64,000 nt of DNA from UBA4427 sp046351135. GTDB taxonomy: Bacteria; Myxococcota_A; UBA9160; UBA4427. Made by a program: the position numbers and the translations under genes. Below the pieces are notes generated by a model that had not been told where the DNA came from, ran no database searches, and saw only the letters and a list, made by a program, of their open reading frames with translations. Where the stretch lies: the NCBI GenBank assembly GCA_046351135.1, contig JAXLZA010000013.1:1-64000 (forward strand), written 5' to 3'. Below, in pieces: positions 34,863 through 44,418 of this stretch; positions within the stretch are counted from its first letter, which is position 1; every line of letters begins with the position of its first letter.

Positions 34863-35492
34863 ATGGGAAGAGCGGCTCGTTCGCAGGGAGGCTCGTCGGG
34901 GCAGGCGGGGCGAGACCGCCCGGCTCGCTGGACGTCGATCGGCTGGCTCGGCCTCGGGCTCGCGGCGGGCTGCATCGCCATCGCGGCGCCGATCCGGGCC
35001 GAGGAGCCGGGCAATGGTGCGGGTGGGGCGGTGATCCCGGCGGCTGCGGCGGCTGCGCCTGGCGGCGTCGAGCTCGCCGCGGCGGGGGCCGGTCCGACGC
35101 GCTTCAAGCTGACGCCGGAGCAGCACGAGACCCTGCGCCTCGCCCGGGAGGCCGAGGCACGGACGCTGCTCGGGCTCGCGCCCGACGCGCCGATTCCGGC
35201 GGAGAGCGCCCTCTCCGACGCGCAGCGGGCGACGATCCGCGCGGCGCGCGACGCGGAAATGCGGCGCGTGCTCGGGCTCGCGCCGGGCGATCCGATCCCC
35301 GATCGCACGCGGGTGACGCCGGAGCAGCGCCAGAAGATCGAGGCAGCCCACGAGGCGCGCATCCGCGCCGCCCTCGGCCTCGCCGCCGACGTGCCCCTCG
35401 AGCGCGAGCCGATCCCGGTGCCGGCCTCGCCCGCTGCGCCCGCCGTGCCGACCGCGCCTGCGTCGGCCGAGCCCGGAGGAGCCGCGCAATGA
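34863..35492 (+). CDS. secreted protein with three 34-residue repeats
   Basis: A 209-residue protein. A hydrophobic stretch (residues 25-46, ending IRAEE) is a signal peptide. Three copies of a helical unit start at residues 83, 117 and 151, an exact 34-residue period: LTPEQHETLRLAREAEARTL, LSDAQRATIRAARDAEMRRV and VTPEQRQKIEAAHEARIRAA, each followed by LGLA and a proline turn. The C-terminus is Pro/Ala-rich. I do not recognise the family. Its stop overlaps the start of an F420-type enzyme (ATGA). Confidence 0.7.
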   Translation: MGRAARSQGGSSGQAGRDRPARWTSIGWLGLGLAAGCIAIAAPIRAEEPGNGAGGAVIPAAAAAAPGGVELAAAGAGPTRFKLTPEQHETLRLAREAEARTLLGLAPDAPIPAESALSDAQRATIRAARDAEMRRVLGLAPGDPIPDRTRVTPEQRQKIEAAHEARIRAALGLAADVPLEREPIPVPASPAAPAVPTAPASAEPGGAAQ

Positions 35493-36340
35493 AGTTCGGC
35501 CTGATCTTCGCGAACGTCGGGCCCTTCGGTCAGCCGGAGGGCCTCACCCATCTCGCCCGGACCGCCGAGTCCGTCGGCTTCGAGTCGCTCTGGACCGTCG
35601 AGCACGTCGTCATCCCGACCGGCTATGCGTCGAAGTATCCGTACAGCCGCGACGGCCGGCTCCCGGGCGGGGAGAACGCGCCGATCCCGGATCCCTTCGT
35701 CTGGCTCGCGTACGCCGCGGCCGTCACGACGAAGATCCGGCTCGCGACCGGGATCGTCATCCTGCCGCAACGCCATCCCTTCTACGTCGCGAAGGAGGCG
35801 GCGACCCTCGACGTCCTCTCGCGCGGGCGCGCGATCCTCGGCATCGGGATCGGCTGGCTCAAGGAGGAGTTCGACGCGGTGGGCGTCCCCTTCGAGTCCC
35901 GCGCCGAGCGGACCGACGAGTCGATCGGGGCGCTGCGCACGCTCTGGAGCGAAGGCGAGCACGCCCACCGCGGGACCCACTACGCCTGGCCCGCCGTCGC
36001 CTCGAATCCCAAGCCCGTCCAGCCGCGGATCCCGATCGTGATCGGCGGCCATACGAAGGGCGCAGCCCGCCGCGCGGCGCGACTCGGCGACGGCTTCTTC
36101 CCGGCGCGCTCGGACACGCTCGTGGAGTGCATGGCCGAGCTCACGGCGGAGTGTGCGCGGATCGGCCGCGACCCCTCCGAGATCGAGATCACGACCGGCT
36201 GCCCGCCGAAGCTCGACGAGATCAAGCGCCTCGAGGATCTCGGTGTCCGCCGGATCACCTTCCCGCCGCCGGGCTTCGCGCCCGACGACCTGAAGGCCGG
36301 CCTCGAGAAGCTCGGCAGCGAGATCCTCGCCCGGAGCTGA
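35489..36340 (+). CDS. LLM-class F420-dependent oxidoreductase
   Basis: A 283-residue luciferase-like oxidoreductase starting MKFGLIFANVGPFG. It has SLWTVEHVVIPTGY and RGRAILGIGIGWLKEEFDAVG, typical of TIGR03619-type F420-dependent enzymes. The ATG overlaps the preceding stop by 4 bp, with GGAGGAG just upstream. The Uup gene begins 3 bp after its stop. Substrate unknown. Confidence 0.9.
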   Translation: MKFGLIFANVGPFGQPEGLTHLARTAESVGFESLWTVEHVVIPTGYASKYPYSRDGRLPGGENAPIPDPFVWLAYAAAVTTKIRLATGIVILPQRHPFYVAKEAATLDVLSRGRAILGIGIGWLKEEFDAVGVPFESRAERTDESIGALRTLWSEGEHAHRGTHYAWPAVASNPKPVQPRIPIVIGGHTKGAARRAARLGDGFFPARSDTLVECMAELTAECARIGRDPSEIEITTGCPPKLDEIKRLEDLGVRRITFPPPGFAPDDLKAGLEKLGSEILARS

Positions 36341-36343
36341 ACG

Positions 36344-38326
36344 ATGCCCGTTCTCGACGTCCTCGGCCTCCGCAAGGTCGTCTCCGACCGCACGCTCTTC
36401 GACGACGTCACGCTGACGATCCGCCGCGGCGAGAAGGTCGGCCTCGTCGGTCGCAACGGCGCCGGCAAGAGCACCCTCGGCCGCGTGCTCGCCGGCCTCG
36501 AGCCTTCGGATGGCGGCCGCATCGCGCGCCGGCGCGACTCGACCGTCGACTATCTCGAGCAGGAGCCGCGCTTCGAGCCGACCCGCACGATCCGGGAGGT
36601 CGTGCTCGAGCGCCTGACCGAGTGGAACGCGATGCGTGCGCGCTTCGACGCGCTCTCGGAGCGACTCGCCCGCGCGGGCGAAGCGGTGGAGCAGACGCGT
36701 CTCGCCGACGAGCAGGCAGGCGTCGCCGAGGCGATCGAGCGCCTCGGTGGCTGGGAGCGGGAGCACGAGGCGCTCGCGATCGTGAGCGACCTCGGGCTGG
36801 AAGATCCCGATCGACGGATCGCGACGCTCTCCGGCGGCGAGAACCGGCGCGTCGCCCTCGCGCGCCTGCTCGTCGGCAAGCCCGACCTCGCGATCCTCGA
36901 CGAGCCGACGAACCACCTCGACATCGACACGATCGAGTGGCTCGAAGCGTACCTCGCGGACCAGTTTCCCGGCGCGATCCTCCTGATCAGCCACGATCGC
37001 CGCGTGCTCGACGCCGTCACGACGCGGACCCTCGAGCTCCACGACGGCCGCGTCGACTCGTACGACGGGGGCTATGCGACCTATCTCGAGGCGAAGGCCG
37101 AGCGCGAGGCCTTCGCCGAGCGGACCGAGCGCAACCGCCAGAACTTCCTTCGCCGCGAGGTCGAGTGGCTGCGCCGCCAGCCGAAGGCCCGGGGCACCAA
37201 GCAGAAGGCGCGCATCGGCCGCGCCGAGGCGGCGCTCGAGATCCGCGCCCCGCGCGAGGAGCGCAAGGCCGAGCTCCGCCTCGCCGCCGAGCGCCAGGGC
37301 AAGACGATCCTCGAGGCGAAGGGGCTGCGCCTCGAGCGCGACGGCCGGACGCTCGTGGCGGGCCTCGACCTCGCGCTGCGTGCCGGCGACCGCATCGGCA
37401 TCGTCGGCCCCAACGGCTCGGGCAAGACGAGCCTGCTGCTCGCGCTAGTCGGTCAGCTCGCCTGCGCGCGGGGCGAGATCGTGACCGGCGCGAACACGCG
37501 CATCGGCTACCTCGACCAGGCTCGCTCCGGTCTCGCCGACGGGGACACCGTCCTCGAGGCCGCCGTCGGCGACGCGACCGAGCTCGTGCTCGGCGAGGAG
37601 CGCCTCTCCGTCGGCAGCTACCTCGAGCGCTTCCTCTTCGATCGCCCGAAGCAGCGGCTCAAGGTCGGCGAGCTCTCGGGCGGCGAGCGGGCGCGGGTCT
37701 GCCTCGCGCGGCTGCTCTCGGGGCGGTGCAACCTGCTGATCCTCGACGAGCCGACCAACGACCTCGACGTCGACACGCTCGCCTCGCTCGAGGCGATGCT
37801 CGTCGACTTCGGCGGGAGCGTTCTCGTCGTCAGCCACGATCGCTGGCTGCTCGACCGCGTCGCGACCGGCATCCTCGCCTTCGAGGGCGACGGCCGCGTC
37901 GAATACCACGTCGGCAACTACGCCGACTACGCCGCGGTCCGCGAGCGCAGCGCGCACGGGCGGGCGAGGGCGCCCCAGGCGAGCCCGGCCGCGGGGAGCG
38001 CGGGGAGTGCCGGGGCGGGCGCGGCGAAGCCCACGGCCGCGCCGGCGGCTCCGAGCCCGACCCCGAAGCCGGCCTCCTCCCAGCCGAAGAAGCTCAGTCA
38101 GGCGGAGCAGCGCGAGCTCGCCGGCATGCTCGACGCGATCGCCGCGGCGGAGGAGGACCTCGCTGCGCTCCAGGCCCGGCTGGCCGATCCCGCGACCTAT
38201 CAAGGGGACGGCAGCGCGGTGGCCCGCTTGCGCGCCGAGCTCGCCGACGCCGAGGCGCGGGTCGTGCGCCTGACGGCGCGCTGGGAAGAGCTCGAGAGCC
38301 GCGCGGCGACGGCCTCCGGCCGCTGA
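36344..38326 (+). CDS. uup: ABC-F family ATPase, Uup-type
   Basis: A 660-residue ABC-F protein with two nucleotide-binding domains and no membrane part. Walker A: GRNGAGKST and GPNGSGKTS; ABC signatures: LSGGENRRVALA and LSGGERARVCLA; Walker B with DEPTNHLD and DEPTNDLD. The C-terminal coiled coil (about 590-650) is the Uup feature. Uup acts on ribosomes and on DNA recombination intermediates. The stretch about 545-590 is a low-complexity Ala/Pro linker. Confidence 0.92.
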   Translation: MPVLDVLGLRKVVSDRTLFDDVTLTIRRGEKVGLVGRNGAGKSTLGRVLAGLEPSDGGRIARRRDSTVDYLEQEPRFEPTRTIREVVLERLTEWNAMRARFDALSERLARAGEAVEQTRLADEQAGVAEAIERLGGWEREHEALAIVSDLGLEDPDRRIATLSGGENRRVALARLLVGKPDLAILDEPTNHLDIDTIEWLEAYLADQFPGAILLISHDRRVLDAVTTRTLELHDGRVDSYDGGYATYLEAKAEREAFAERTERNRQNFLRREVEWLRRQPKARGTKQKARIGRAEAALEIRAPREERKAELRLAAERQGKTILEAKGLRLERDGRTLVAGLDLALRAGDRIGIVGPNGSGKTSLLLALVGQLACARGEIVTGANTRIGYLDQARSGLADGDTVLEAAVGDATELVLGEERLSVGSYLERFLFDRPKQRLKVGELSGGERARVCLARLLSGRCNLLILDEPTNDLDVDTLASLEAMLVDFGGSVLVVSHDRWLLDRVATGILAFEGDGRVEYHVGNYADYAAVRERSAHGRARAPQASPAAGSAGSAGAGAAKPTAAPAAPSPTPKPASSQPKKLSQAEQRELAGMLDAIAAAEEDLAALQARLADPATYQGDGSAVARLRAELADAEARVVRLTARWEELESRAATASGR

Positions 38327-38490
38327 TCCGACCTCCGCCTTCCGACCTCCGCACGCCGCCCGCGCTCGAGGGCCGTCCGGCTTCCCGGATGGCGCGGATC
38401 CGGCGCTACCGTCGCCAGGCGCCTTCGATTCTGCGTTCCTTCGGCGACCGAACGTGCGTCCCGTGATTCACGCCCCGATCGGAGACCCCC

Positions 38491-39720
38491 ATGGCGATCG
38501 ACTTCAGCTTTCCCGAAGAGGTGACCTTCATCGTCGAGCGTGTGCGGCGCTTCTGCGACGAGGTCGTCGCCCCCGCGCAGGCGGAGATCGAGGCCCACGA
38601 AGGCGACCGCAAGGTCCTCGTCCGCCAGATCGTCGCGATGCGCAAGGCGGCGAAGGCGTGGGGGCTCTGGCTGCCCCACATGCCCGAGGAGTACGGCGGC
38701 ATGGGCCTCGGCCACGTCGCGATGGCCGCCGTCGCCGCCGAGGCCGCGAAGCGGAGCAGCTTCGGCCCCTTCGCGCTCAACGCCCAGGCCCCCGACGAGG
38801 GCAACATGCACACGCTGCTCCACTGGGCGACGCCCGCCCAGAAGGAGAAGTATCTCCGGCCGTTATGCGAGGGGACGATCCGCTCGTGCTTCGCGATGAC
38901 CGAGCCCGAGGTCGCGGGCTCCGATCCGACCCTGATCCAGACGCGCGCGGTCCTCGACGGCGACGCGTGGGTCGTGAACGGCCACAAATGGTTCATCTCC
39001 GGCGCCCGCGGCGCGAAGTTCGCGATCCTGATCGCGCGCACCGAGGAGAGCCCCGAGATCCCCCAGGCCGGCAACAGCGCGTTCCTCGTCGATCTGCCGA
39101 GCGAGGGCTGGGAAGTCGTCCGCGACGTCGAGACGATGAGCGGGGCCCACAACCACTGCGAGATCCGCATCACGAACCTGCGCCTGCCCGCCGACGCGCT
39201 CCTCGGCGGCCAAGGCCAGGGCCACCTGCTCGGCCAGGCGCGCCTCGGCCCCGCGCGACTCGCCCACTGCATGCGCTGGGTCGGCCAGGCCGAGACCGCT
39301 CTCGAGATGATGGTCGAGCGCTCGCTCCACCGCTTCGCCCACGGCTCGCTGCTCGCCGAGAAGCAGGGCATCCAGTGGATGATCGCCGACAGCACGATGG
39401 AGCTCTATCAGGCGAAGCTGATGGTGCTCCACGCCGCCTACAAGATCGATCGGGGGCTCGACTTCAAGAGCGAGGTCTCGATGGCCAAACACTTCGTCGC
39501 GAACGCGCTCAACCGGATCATCGACCGGGCGATCCAGGTCCACGGCGCCCTCGGCTATTCGACCGACACGCCGCTCGCGAAGATGGCGACCCAGGCGCGC
39601 TGGGCGCGCTTCGCCGATGGTGCAGACGAGGTGCATCAATGGCGCATCGCCGAGCGGACGATCCAGGCCTGGAGCCGCACGGGGTCGGTCAAGTCGGCGA
39701 CGGGGGATCTGCCGGTCTGA
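38491..39720 (+). CDS. acyl-CoA dehydrogenase, ACAD10/11-like
   Basis: A 409-residue acyl-CoA dehydrogenase: N-terminal domain beginning MAIDFSFPEEVTF, FAMTEPEVAGSDPT in the beta domain, NGHKWFISGARGAKF, and a C-terminal HGALGYSTDTPLAK followed by FADGADEVHQWRIAERT. This C-terminal pattern is that of the ACAD10/11-like group. It should dehydrogenate a long-chain or branched acyl-CoA. It is a single gene 164 bp after uup. Confidence 0.92.
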   Translation: MAIDFSFPEEVTFIVERVRRFCDEVVAPAQAEIEAHEGDRKVLVRQIVAMRKAAKAWGLWLPHMPEEYGGMGLGHVAMAAVAAEAAKRSSFGPFALNAQAPDEGNMHTLLHWATPAQKEKYLRPLCEGTIRSCFAMTEPEVAGSDPTLIQTRAVLDGDAWVVNGHKWFISGARGAKFAILIARTEESPEIPQAGNSAFLVDLPSEGWEVVRDVETMSGAHNHCEIRITNLRLPADALLGGQGQGHLLGQARLGPARLAHCMRWVGQAETALEMMVERSLHRFAHGSLLAEKQGIQWMIADSTMELYQAKLMVLHAAYKIDRGLDFKSEVSMAKHFVANALNRIIDRAIQVHGALGYSTDTPLAKMATQARWARFADGADEVHQWRIAERTIQAWSRTGSVKSATGDLPV

Positions 39721-39950
39721 GGTGCCGGGCGCGGGGCCGGCCGGGCGCTCGCGCCGGGCGCATCCGGGCGGTCGAGCCGGCCCGCGCGGGGCGGGGCGGG
39801 GCTGTGCTAAGGTGCTCCGCGCTCCCACGCCGACACCACCCCCTTCTCCCCCCATCGCCGACCGACTGGAACTCCCGCTCGACCCCGGTCGGACGACGGT
39901 CACCGCCCTCGGCGCGGCGGCCCCGCCCGACCCGCCGACGAAACCCGCCT

Positions 39951-42239
39951 ATGCCCACGAATGCGACCACGACCATGCCGACGAATCCGACGACGACCCC
40001 CGAGCTCTTTCCCGATCTGCCGGCGCCGATCGCCCAGGCCCTCGCGAAGCGCGGCTTCACCGAATTGACCGCCGTCCAGCGCGCCGTCGTCGAGGCCGAG
40101 CACGACGGCCGCGACCTGCGCATCTCGTCCCAGACGGGCTCGGGCAAGACGGTCGCGATCGGCCTCGCCCTCGCGACGCATTTCCTCGAGCGGCCGGCCG
40201 AGCCGGCGCCGCGTGCGCCCGGTGATCCCGCGGCGCATCCGCGGGCGCTCGTGGTCGTGCCGACGCGGGAGCTCGCGGCGCAGGTGCGCGAGGAGCTGCG
40301 CTGGCTCTTCGCCGAGCTGCCGGGCGCGACCGTCGAGGTCGTGACGGGCGGGACCTCGATCGGGCGCGAGCGGATCGCGCTCTCGCGCCGCCCCGCCTTC
40401 GTCGTCGGGACGCCGGGTCGGCTGCTCGACCACATGCGCAACGGGGCGCTCGCCTGCGATCAGGTCGAGCACGTGATCCTCGACGAAGCCGACCAGATGC
40501 TCGACATGGGCTTCAAGGACGAGCTCGACGCGATCCTCGAGCAGCTGCCGGAGAAGCGCTCGTCGCATCTCGTCTCGGCGACCTTCCCGCAGGCGGTGAA
40601 GGCGCTGGCGAACCGCTTTCAGCGCGACGCGCTGACGCTCGAGGGGACGAAGCTCGGCCTCGCGAATCCCGACATCGAGCACGTCGCGTACACCATCCGG
40701 CGACACGAGACCTACGCCGCGCTCGTCAACGTGCTGCTCCTCGCCGGCGACTCGCGCTGCCTGCTCTTCGTGAACCGGCGCGTCGACGCGACCGAGCTCG
40801 CCGAGAAGCTCTCGGCCGACGGCTTCGGTGCGGCGCCCTTCAGCGGCGAGCTGCCGCAGGCGCAGCGCACGCGGACCCTCGCGGCCTTCCGCAACGGCAT
40901 CCTGCCGATCCTCGTCTCGACCGACGTCGCCGCCCGCGGCATCGATGTTCCCGAGATCAGCACGGTGATCCACGTCGATCCGCCCAAGAACCCCGACGCC
41001 TACGTCCACCGCAGCGGTCGCACCGGCCGCGCGGGCCGCACCGGCCGCAGCATCCTGCTCGTCGAAGCCAACGAGGCGCGCAAGGTCGGCCGCATGCTGT
41101 CGACGACGCGGGTCGCGGTGTCGTGGCAGCGCGTGCCGACGCGGGACGCGGTCGCGCACGCCCTCGACGAGCAGGCGCAGCGCCTGCTCTCGGCCCGCCT
41201 CGAGGAGGCGTCGCCGACCGAGTCCCAGCGCATGGCCGCGAAGCAGCTCCTGGTCGAGCGCGACCCGATCGAGGTCGTGGCGACGCTGCTCGAGCTCGCG
41301 AAGAAGCAGCCGCCCCACGAGCCGATGGAGGTCCAGGGCCTCGACCCGTTCCTCGACGAGGGCCGCGGCAAGCGCGGGGCGAAGTCCCGCGACGGGAGCT
41401 TCGGTGCGGGGAGGTCCGGCGACTTCGAGCGACCGGCCCGTGCACCGCGCGCGGAGCGACGACCGCCGGGCTCGTTCACGCCGTTCGTGGTGAGCTGGGG
41501 CGAGCGGGTCGGGGCGACGACGCCGCGGCTGCTCTCGCACGTCTGCCGCCGCGGTGGCATCACGAGCGACCAGATCGGCGCGATCCGCGTCTTCGCGAAG
41601 AGCTCGATCGTCGAGGTCGCGAACGAGGTCGCGGAGGCCTTCGAAGCGCGCACGCGTCAGCCCGACGAGCGCGATCCCGGCATCCTGATCGAGCGGGCGC
41701 GCGCGGAGTCGCAGGAGCGGGGGCGCGATGCGGCTCGACCGGTCGCGCCGCGTGCCGATCGCCCGGTCGGCCCCGCCGCGGTCCGCCGCCCGAGCGAGGA
41801 GTCGAGCGGGCGCCGCCCGCATGCGGGTCCGAAGCGGCATCCGGTCGCCGTGGAGGCCGCGAAGGCCTTCGATCGCCACGGAGCGCGCAGGCCCGCCTTC
41901 GCGAAGTCGTCGCCCGCGGCGCGCGTCGGTGGCAAGGGCGGGTCGCGGCCGCGAACGCCGTTCTGGGCCGAGCGCCCGCGCGAGGACGAAGCGGGCGGAT
42001 CGGGTGCGCCGGGCCGGCCGCCGGAGCGCAAGAGCGCGCCCTTCCACGCGCGCAAGCCGAAGCCCGGCTTCGCCGCGGCGGGACCCGCTGGACCGAAGCG
42101 CGTCTTCAAGGGGCCGCATCGCCCGGGCCAGGACGCGCGCCCCGAGCGCCCTGCGCGCGACAAGGGCGGCTTCGACCCCTACAAGAAGGCCCGCCGAAAG
42201 GCGGGACCGGGTGGTCCGCCCGAGAGCGCGAAGCGGTAG
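39951..42239 (+). CDS. DEAD-box RNA helicase with DbpA-type RNA-binding domain
   Basis: A 762-residue helicase. Motifs: SSQTGSGKT (I), TPGRLLDHM (Ib), DEAD in ILDEADQMLDMGF (II), SAT (III), and STDVAARGIDVPE and YVHRSGRTGRAGRTG (V and VI). Residues about 505-570 form a DbpA-type fold (TPRLLSHVCRRGGITSDQIG). The last 190 residues are basic and disordered. It resembles DeaD/CsdA helicases that assist ribosome assembly and cold adaptation. The first 15 residues are Thr/Pro/Asn-rich; an internal ATG at 39975 could be the true start. Confidence 0.93.
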   Translation: MPTNATTTMPTNPTTTPELFPDLPAPIAQALAKRGFTELTAVQRAVVEAEHDGRDLRISSQTGSGKTVAIGLALATHFLERPAEPAPRAPGDPAAHPRALVVVPTRELAAQVREELRWLFAELPGATVEVVTGGTSIGRERIALSRRPAFVVGTPGRLLDHMRNGALACDQVEHVILDEADQMLDMGFKDELDAILEQLPEKRSSHLVSATFPQAVKALANRFQRDALTLEGTKLGLANPDIEHVAYTIRRHETYAALVNVLLLAGDSRCLLFVNRRVDATELAEKLSADGFGAAPFSGELPQAQRTRTLAAFRNGILPILVSTDVAARGIDVPEISTVIHVDPPKNPDAYVHRSGRTGRAGRTGRSILLVEANEARKVGRMLSTTRVAVSWQRVPTRDAVAHALDEQAQRLLSARLEEASPTESQRMAAKQLLVERDPIEVVATLLELAKKQPPHEPMEVQGLDPFLDEGRGKRGAKSRDGSFGAGRSGDFERPARAPRAERRPPGSFTPFVVSWGERVGATTPRLLSHVCRRGGITSDQIGAIRVFAKSSIVEVANEVAEAFEARTRQPDERDPGILIERARAESQERGRDAARPVAPRADRPVGPAAVRRPSEESSGRRPHAGPKRHPVAVEAAKAFDRHGARRPAFAKSSPAARVGGKGGSRPRTPFWAERPREDEAGGSGAPGRPPERKSAPFHARKPKPGFAAAGPAGPKRVFKGPHRPGQDARPERPARDKGGFDPYKKARRKAGPGGPPESAKR

Positions 42240-42296
42240 AGTCGCGCCTCGACGCACCGCGAGCCCGGGCTCGCGCGTGGCCGTGGAGGACGTGCG

Positions 42297-42896
42297 ATGG
42301 CGACTGCAGGAAGACCGGGGACCAACCCCTCGCTGACGAAGAAGGGCATGGGCATCGTGGACGGCTGGCCCCTCGAGGTCGCCGACGAGAGCCCGCGCGC
42401 CCTGCGCAAGGCGATCCAGATGCTCCTCGACATCGAGGCCATCCGGCGCGTCAAGCACGCCTACTTCCGCTGCCTCGACACGGGCAACTTCGAAGAGATC
42501 GAGACGCTCTTTCATCCCGACGTGAAGCTGCACTTCATCGGCGGGACCTACGAATGGAAGCTCGAGGGCCGCGACAACTACGTCGCCGCCCTGACCCAGT
42601 CGTTCCACACGCGCTCGGTCGGTCACCACAACGGCCATCATCCCGAGATCGAGATCCTGTCGCCCGACGAAGCGACGGGCATCTGGTACCTCCACGACAA
42701 CATGTGGATCATGAGCAACAAGAACTTCACGACCGGGACCGCGATCTACTGGGACCGCTACAAGAAGATCGACGGGAAGTGGCTCATCGCGGACACGAAG
42801 TACGAGCGCATCTACGAGCTCAACGAGCACAAGCGCGAGGACCCGAAGTTCGACTACCACTACCTCGCGAAGTACGGGCAGAAGCTCCACGAGTAG
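42297..42896 (+). CDS. SnoaL/NTF2-fold protein
   Basis: A 199-residue protein with the SnoaL core: MLLDIEAIRRVKHAYFRCLD, ETLFHPDVKLHFIGG, HHNGHHPEIEIL and TAIYWDRYKKIDGKWLI. The N-terminal 35 residues are an extension. It could be a steroid-isomerase or dehydratase-like enzyme; the catalytic residues cannot be assigned. It is followed 155 bp later by a secreted member of the same fold. Confidence 0.83.
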   Translation: MATAGRPGTNPSLTKKGMGIVDGWPLEVADESPRALRKAIQMLLDIEAIRRVKHAYFRCLDTGNFEEIETLFHPDVKLHFIGGTYEWKLEGRDNYVAALTQSFHTRSVGHHNGHHPEIEILSPDEATGIWYLHDNMWIMSNKNFTTGTAIYWDRYKKIDGKWLIADTKYERIYELNEHKREDPKFDYHYLAKYGQKLHE

Positions 42897-43051
42897 GGGC
42901 CGAGCTCCAGCGATCGAGGCGGCGCGCGTCGTTCGTGCCGACCCGCCCGCATCGCGCTCACCGCATCGGACGAAGGCCGCGCGTCGTCGCCCGGGCGGTT
43001 CCCAGAGCGACCACCGAACCAGCATCCATCAACGAAGAGGGAAAACGAATC

Positions 43052-43513
43052 ATGAACGCATCGATTCATCGGACGCGGCTCTTCTCGGCCTCGATCGCGG
43101 CGCTCGTCGCCTGTGTGGCCCTCGGCGTCGTGCCCGGCGCTCGGGCCGACGTCGCCGGCAACAAGACCGAGCGGGCGAACGTCAAGGTCGTCGACGACTT
43201 CATCGCCGCCTGGAGCGACCCGGACAAGGCCGTCACCTTCCTGGCGCCCGAAGCCTCCGTCCGGATGGAGGAGGACAAGCCCTCGATCGTCGGTCAGAAG
43301 GCCGTCGCGGACGCCTTCAAGGGCTTCATGAAGCCGGGCGTGACGCTCCACGTGAAGACGCTGCGCACGACGGTCCACGGTCCCGTCGTCCTGAACAAGC
43401 GGATCGACACGCTGAAGACGAAGGGCCAGCCGGACCAGGTCTACCCGGTCGTCGGCGTCTTCGTCGTCAAGAACGGCAAGATCGTCGAGTGGACGGACTA
43501 CCTCGACAAGTAG
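43052..43513 (+). CDS. secreted SnoaL/limonene-epoxide-hydrolase-fold protein
   Basis: A 153-residue protein with a signal peptide (residues 1-32, ending GARADV). The mature part has VVDDFIAAWSDPDKAVTFLA and ends KNGKIVEWTDYLDK, matching the limonene-1,2-epoxide-hydrolase-like SnoaL fold. Export is unusual for this group, so a periplasmic role is likely. GAAGAGGG lies upstream. Reaction unknown. Confidence 0.8.
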   Translation: MNASIHRTRLFSASIAALVACVALGVVPGARADVAGNKTERANVKVVDDFIAAWSDPDKAVTFLAPEASVRMEEDKPSIVGQKAVADAFKGFMKPGVTLHVKTLRTTVHGPVVLNKRIDTLKTKGQPDQVYPVVGVFVVKNGKIVEWTDYLDK

Positions 43514-43528
43514 GCGCGAGCCGCGCCG

Positions 43529-44173
43529 CTACTCACCGGCCGTCGACGCCTGGCGCCGGCTCCGCAGCGCCGCGCCCGCCACGAGCAGGCCGAGCCCATA
43601 GACGATCGCGGCGCTCGGCTCGGGCACGACTGCGCCCGCCGCGCCGCGGACGCTGAAGGTGAGCTTCGTCGACTCGACGAAGCTCGACGTGACGTCGCTC
43701 AGACGGCGGAGCCGGTTGAGGCTGTCGAGGCTCAGCGAGTAGAGCGTGGCGGTCGTCGGCGTCGAGCTCAGCCTGAGCGCGAACGACTCCGAGCTCGGCG
43801 AGCCGGCATCGATCAGCAGGCCCGCGACGGCACCGTCCGGCGTGACCAGTCCGCGGACGACGTTGCCCGCGCTGAAGAGGCTCGAGTCGGCGTCGGTCGC
43901 CGACAGGACGGTCGCCCCGTCGAAGACGATCGCTGCGACGGCCGTCGACGAGCAGAACAGGCCGCACCCTCCGCCGCCCGTCACCGTGAACTGCAGCACG
44001 TTCGTCGCGCTGTCCCCGGCGTCGAGTCGCAGGCTGAAATCGTTGCCGACGGCGGCGTCGATCACGGCCGGGTTCGGCGTCATCTGGATCGGGGTCGCGG
44101 TGGCTGCGATCGGGAGGACGAGGGCGAGCAGAAGGGAAGTGGCCAGGAAGCCGGATCGGCGGGAAGCACGCAT
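43529..44173 (-). CDS. PEP-CTERM sorting-domain protein
   Basis: A 214-residue exported protein. Signal peptide at residues 1-27 (FLATSLLLALVLPIAATATP). The mature domain is a Ser/Thr/Ala-rich beta protein with a GGGGCGLFCSS cysteine pair. The C-terminus has VPEPSA, then a hydrophobic span, then RSRRQ, which is the PEP-CTERM signal recognised by exosortase for surface or extracellular-matrix attachment. No exosortase is in this window. It converges on the secreted SnoaL gene. Confidence 0.88.
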   Translation of the reverse strand: MRASRRSGFLATSLLLALVLPIAATATPIQMTPNPAVIDAAVGNDFSLRLDAGDSATNVLQFTVTGGGGCGLFCSSTAVAAIVFDGATVLSATDADSSLFSAGNVVRGLVTPDGAVAGLLIDAGSPSSESFALRLSSTPTTATLYSLSLDSLNRLRRLSDVTSSFVESTKLTFSVRGAAGAVVPEPSAAIVYGLGLLVAGAALRSRRQASTAGE

Positions 44174-44418
44174 CGTCGAAGCCCTCGTCTCCGTGAGGAG
44201 GCGCAGGGGGGGTAGGCGGGAGCTTGCCCGCGCGCGCGTGGAATAGCAAGATCGGCGCCGACGGATTTCCGTCGAGCGAGATTCGTTTACTCGAAGAGAT
44301 CCGCCGCGCACGGTCGCGCGTCGTCACGCGAGGTCGCACGACGCGTCGCCCGCGCCGTCGCCCGCGCTCGCTCGAGCGGGCGCGGGCGAACGAGCGGGGC
44401 GACGTCCCATCAGTCGGC

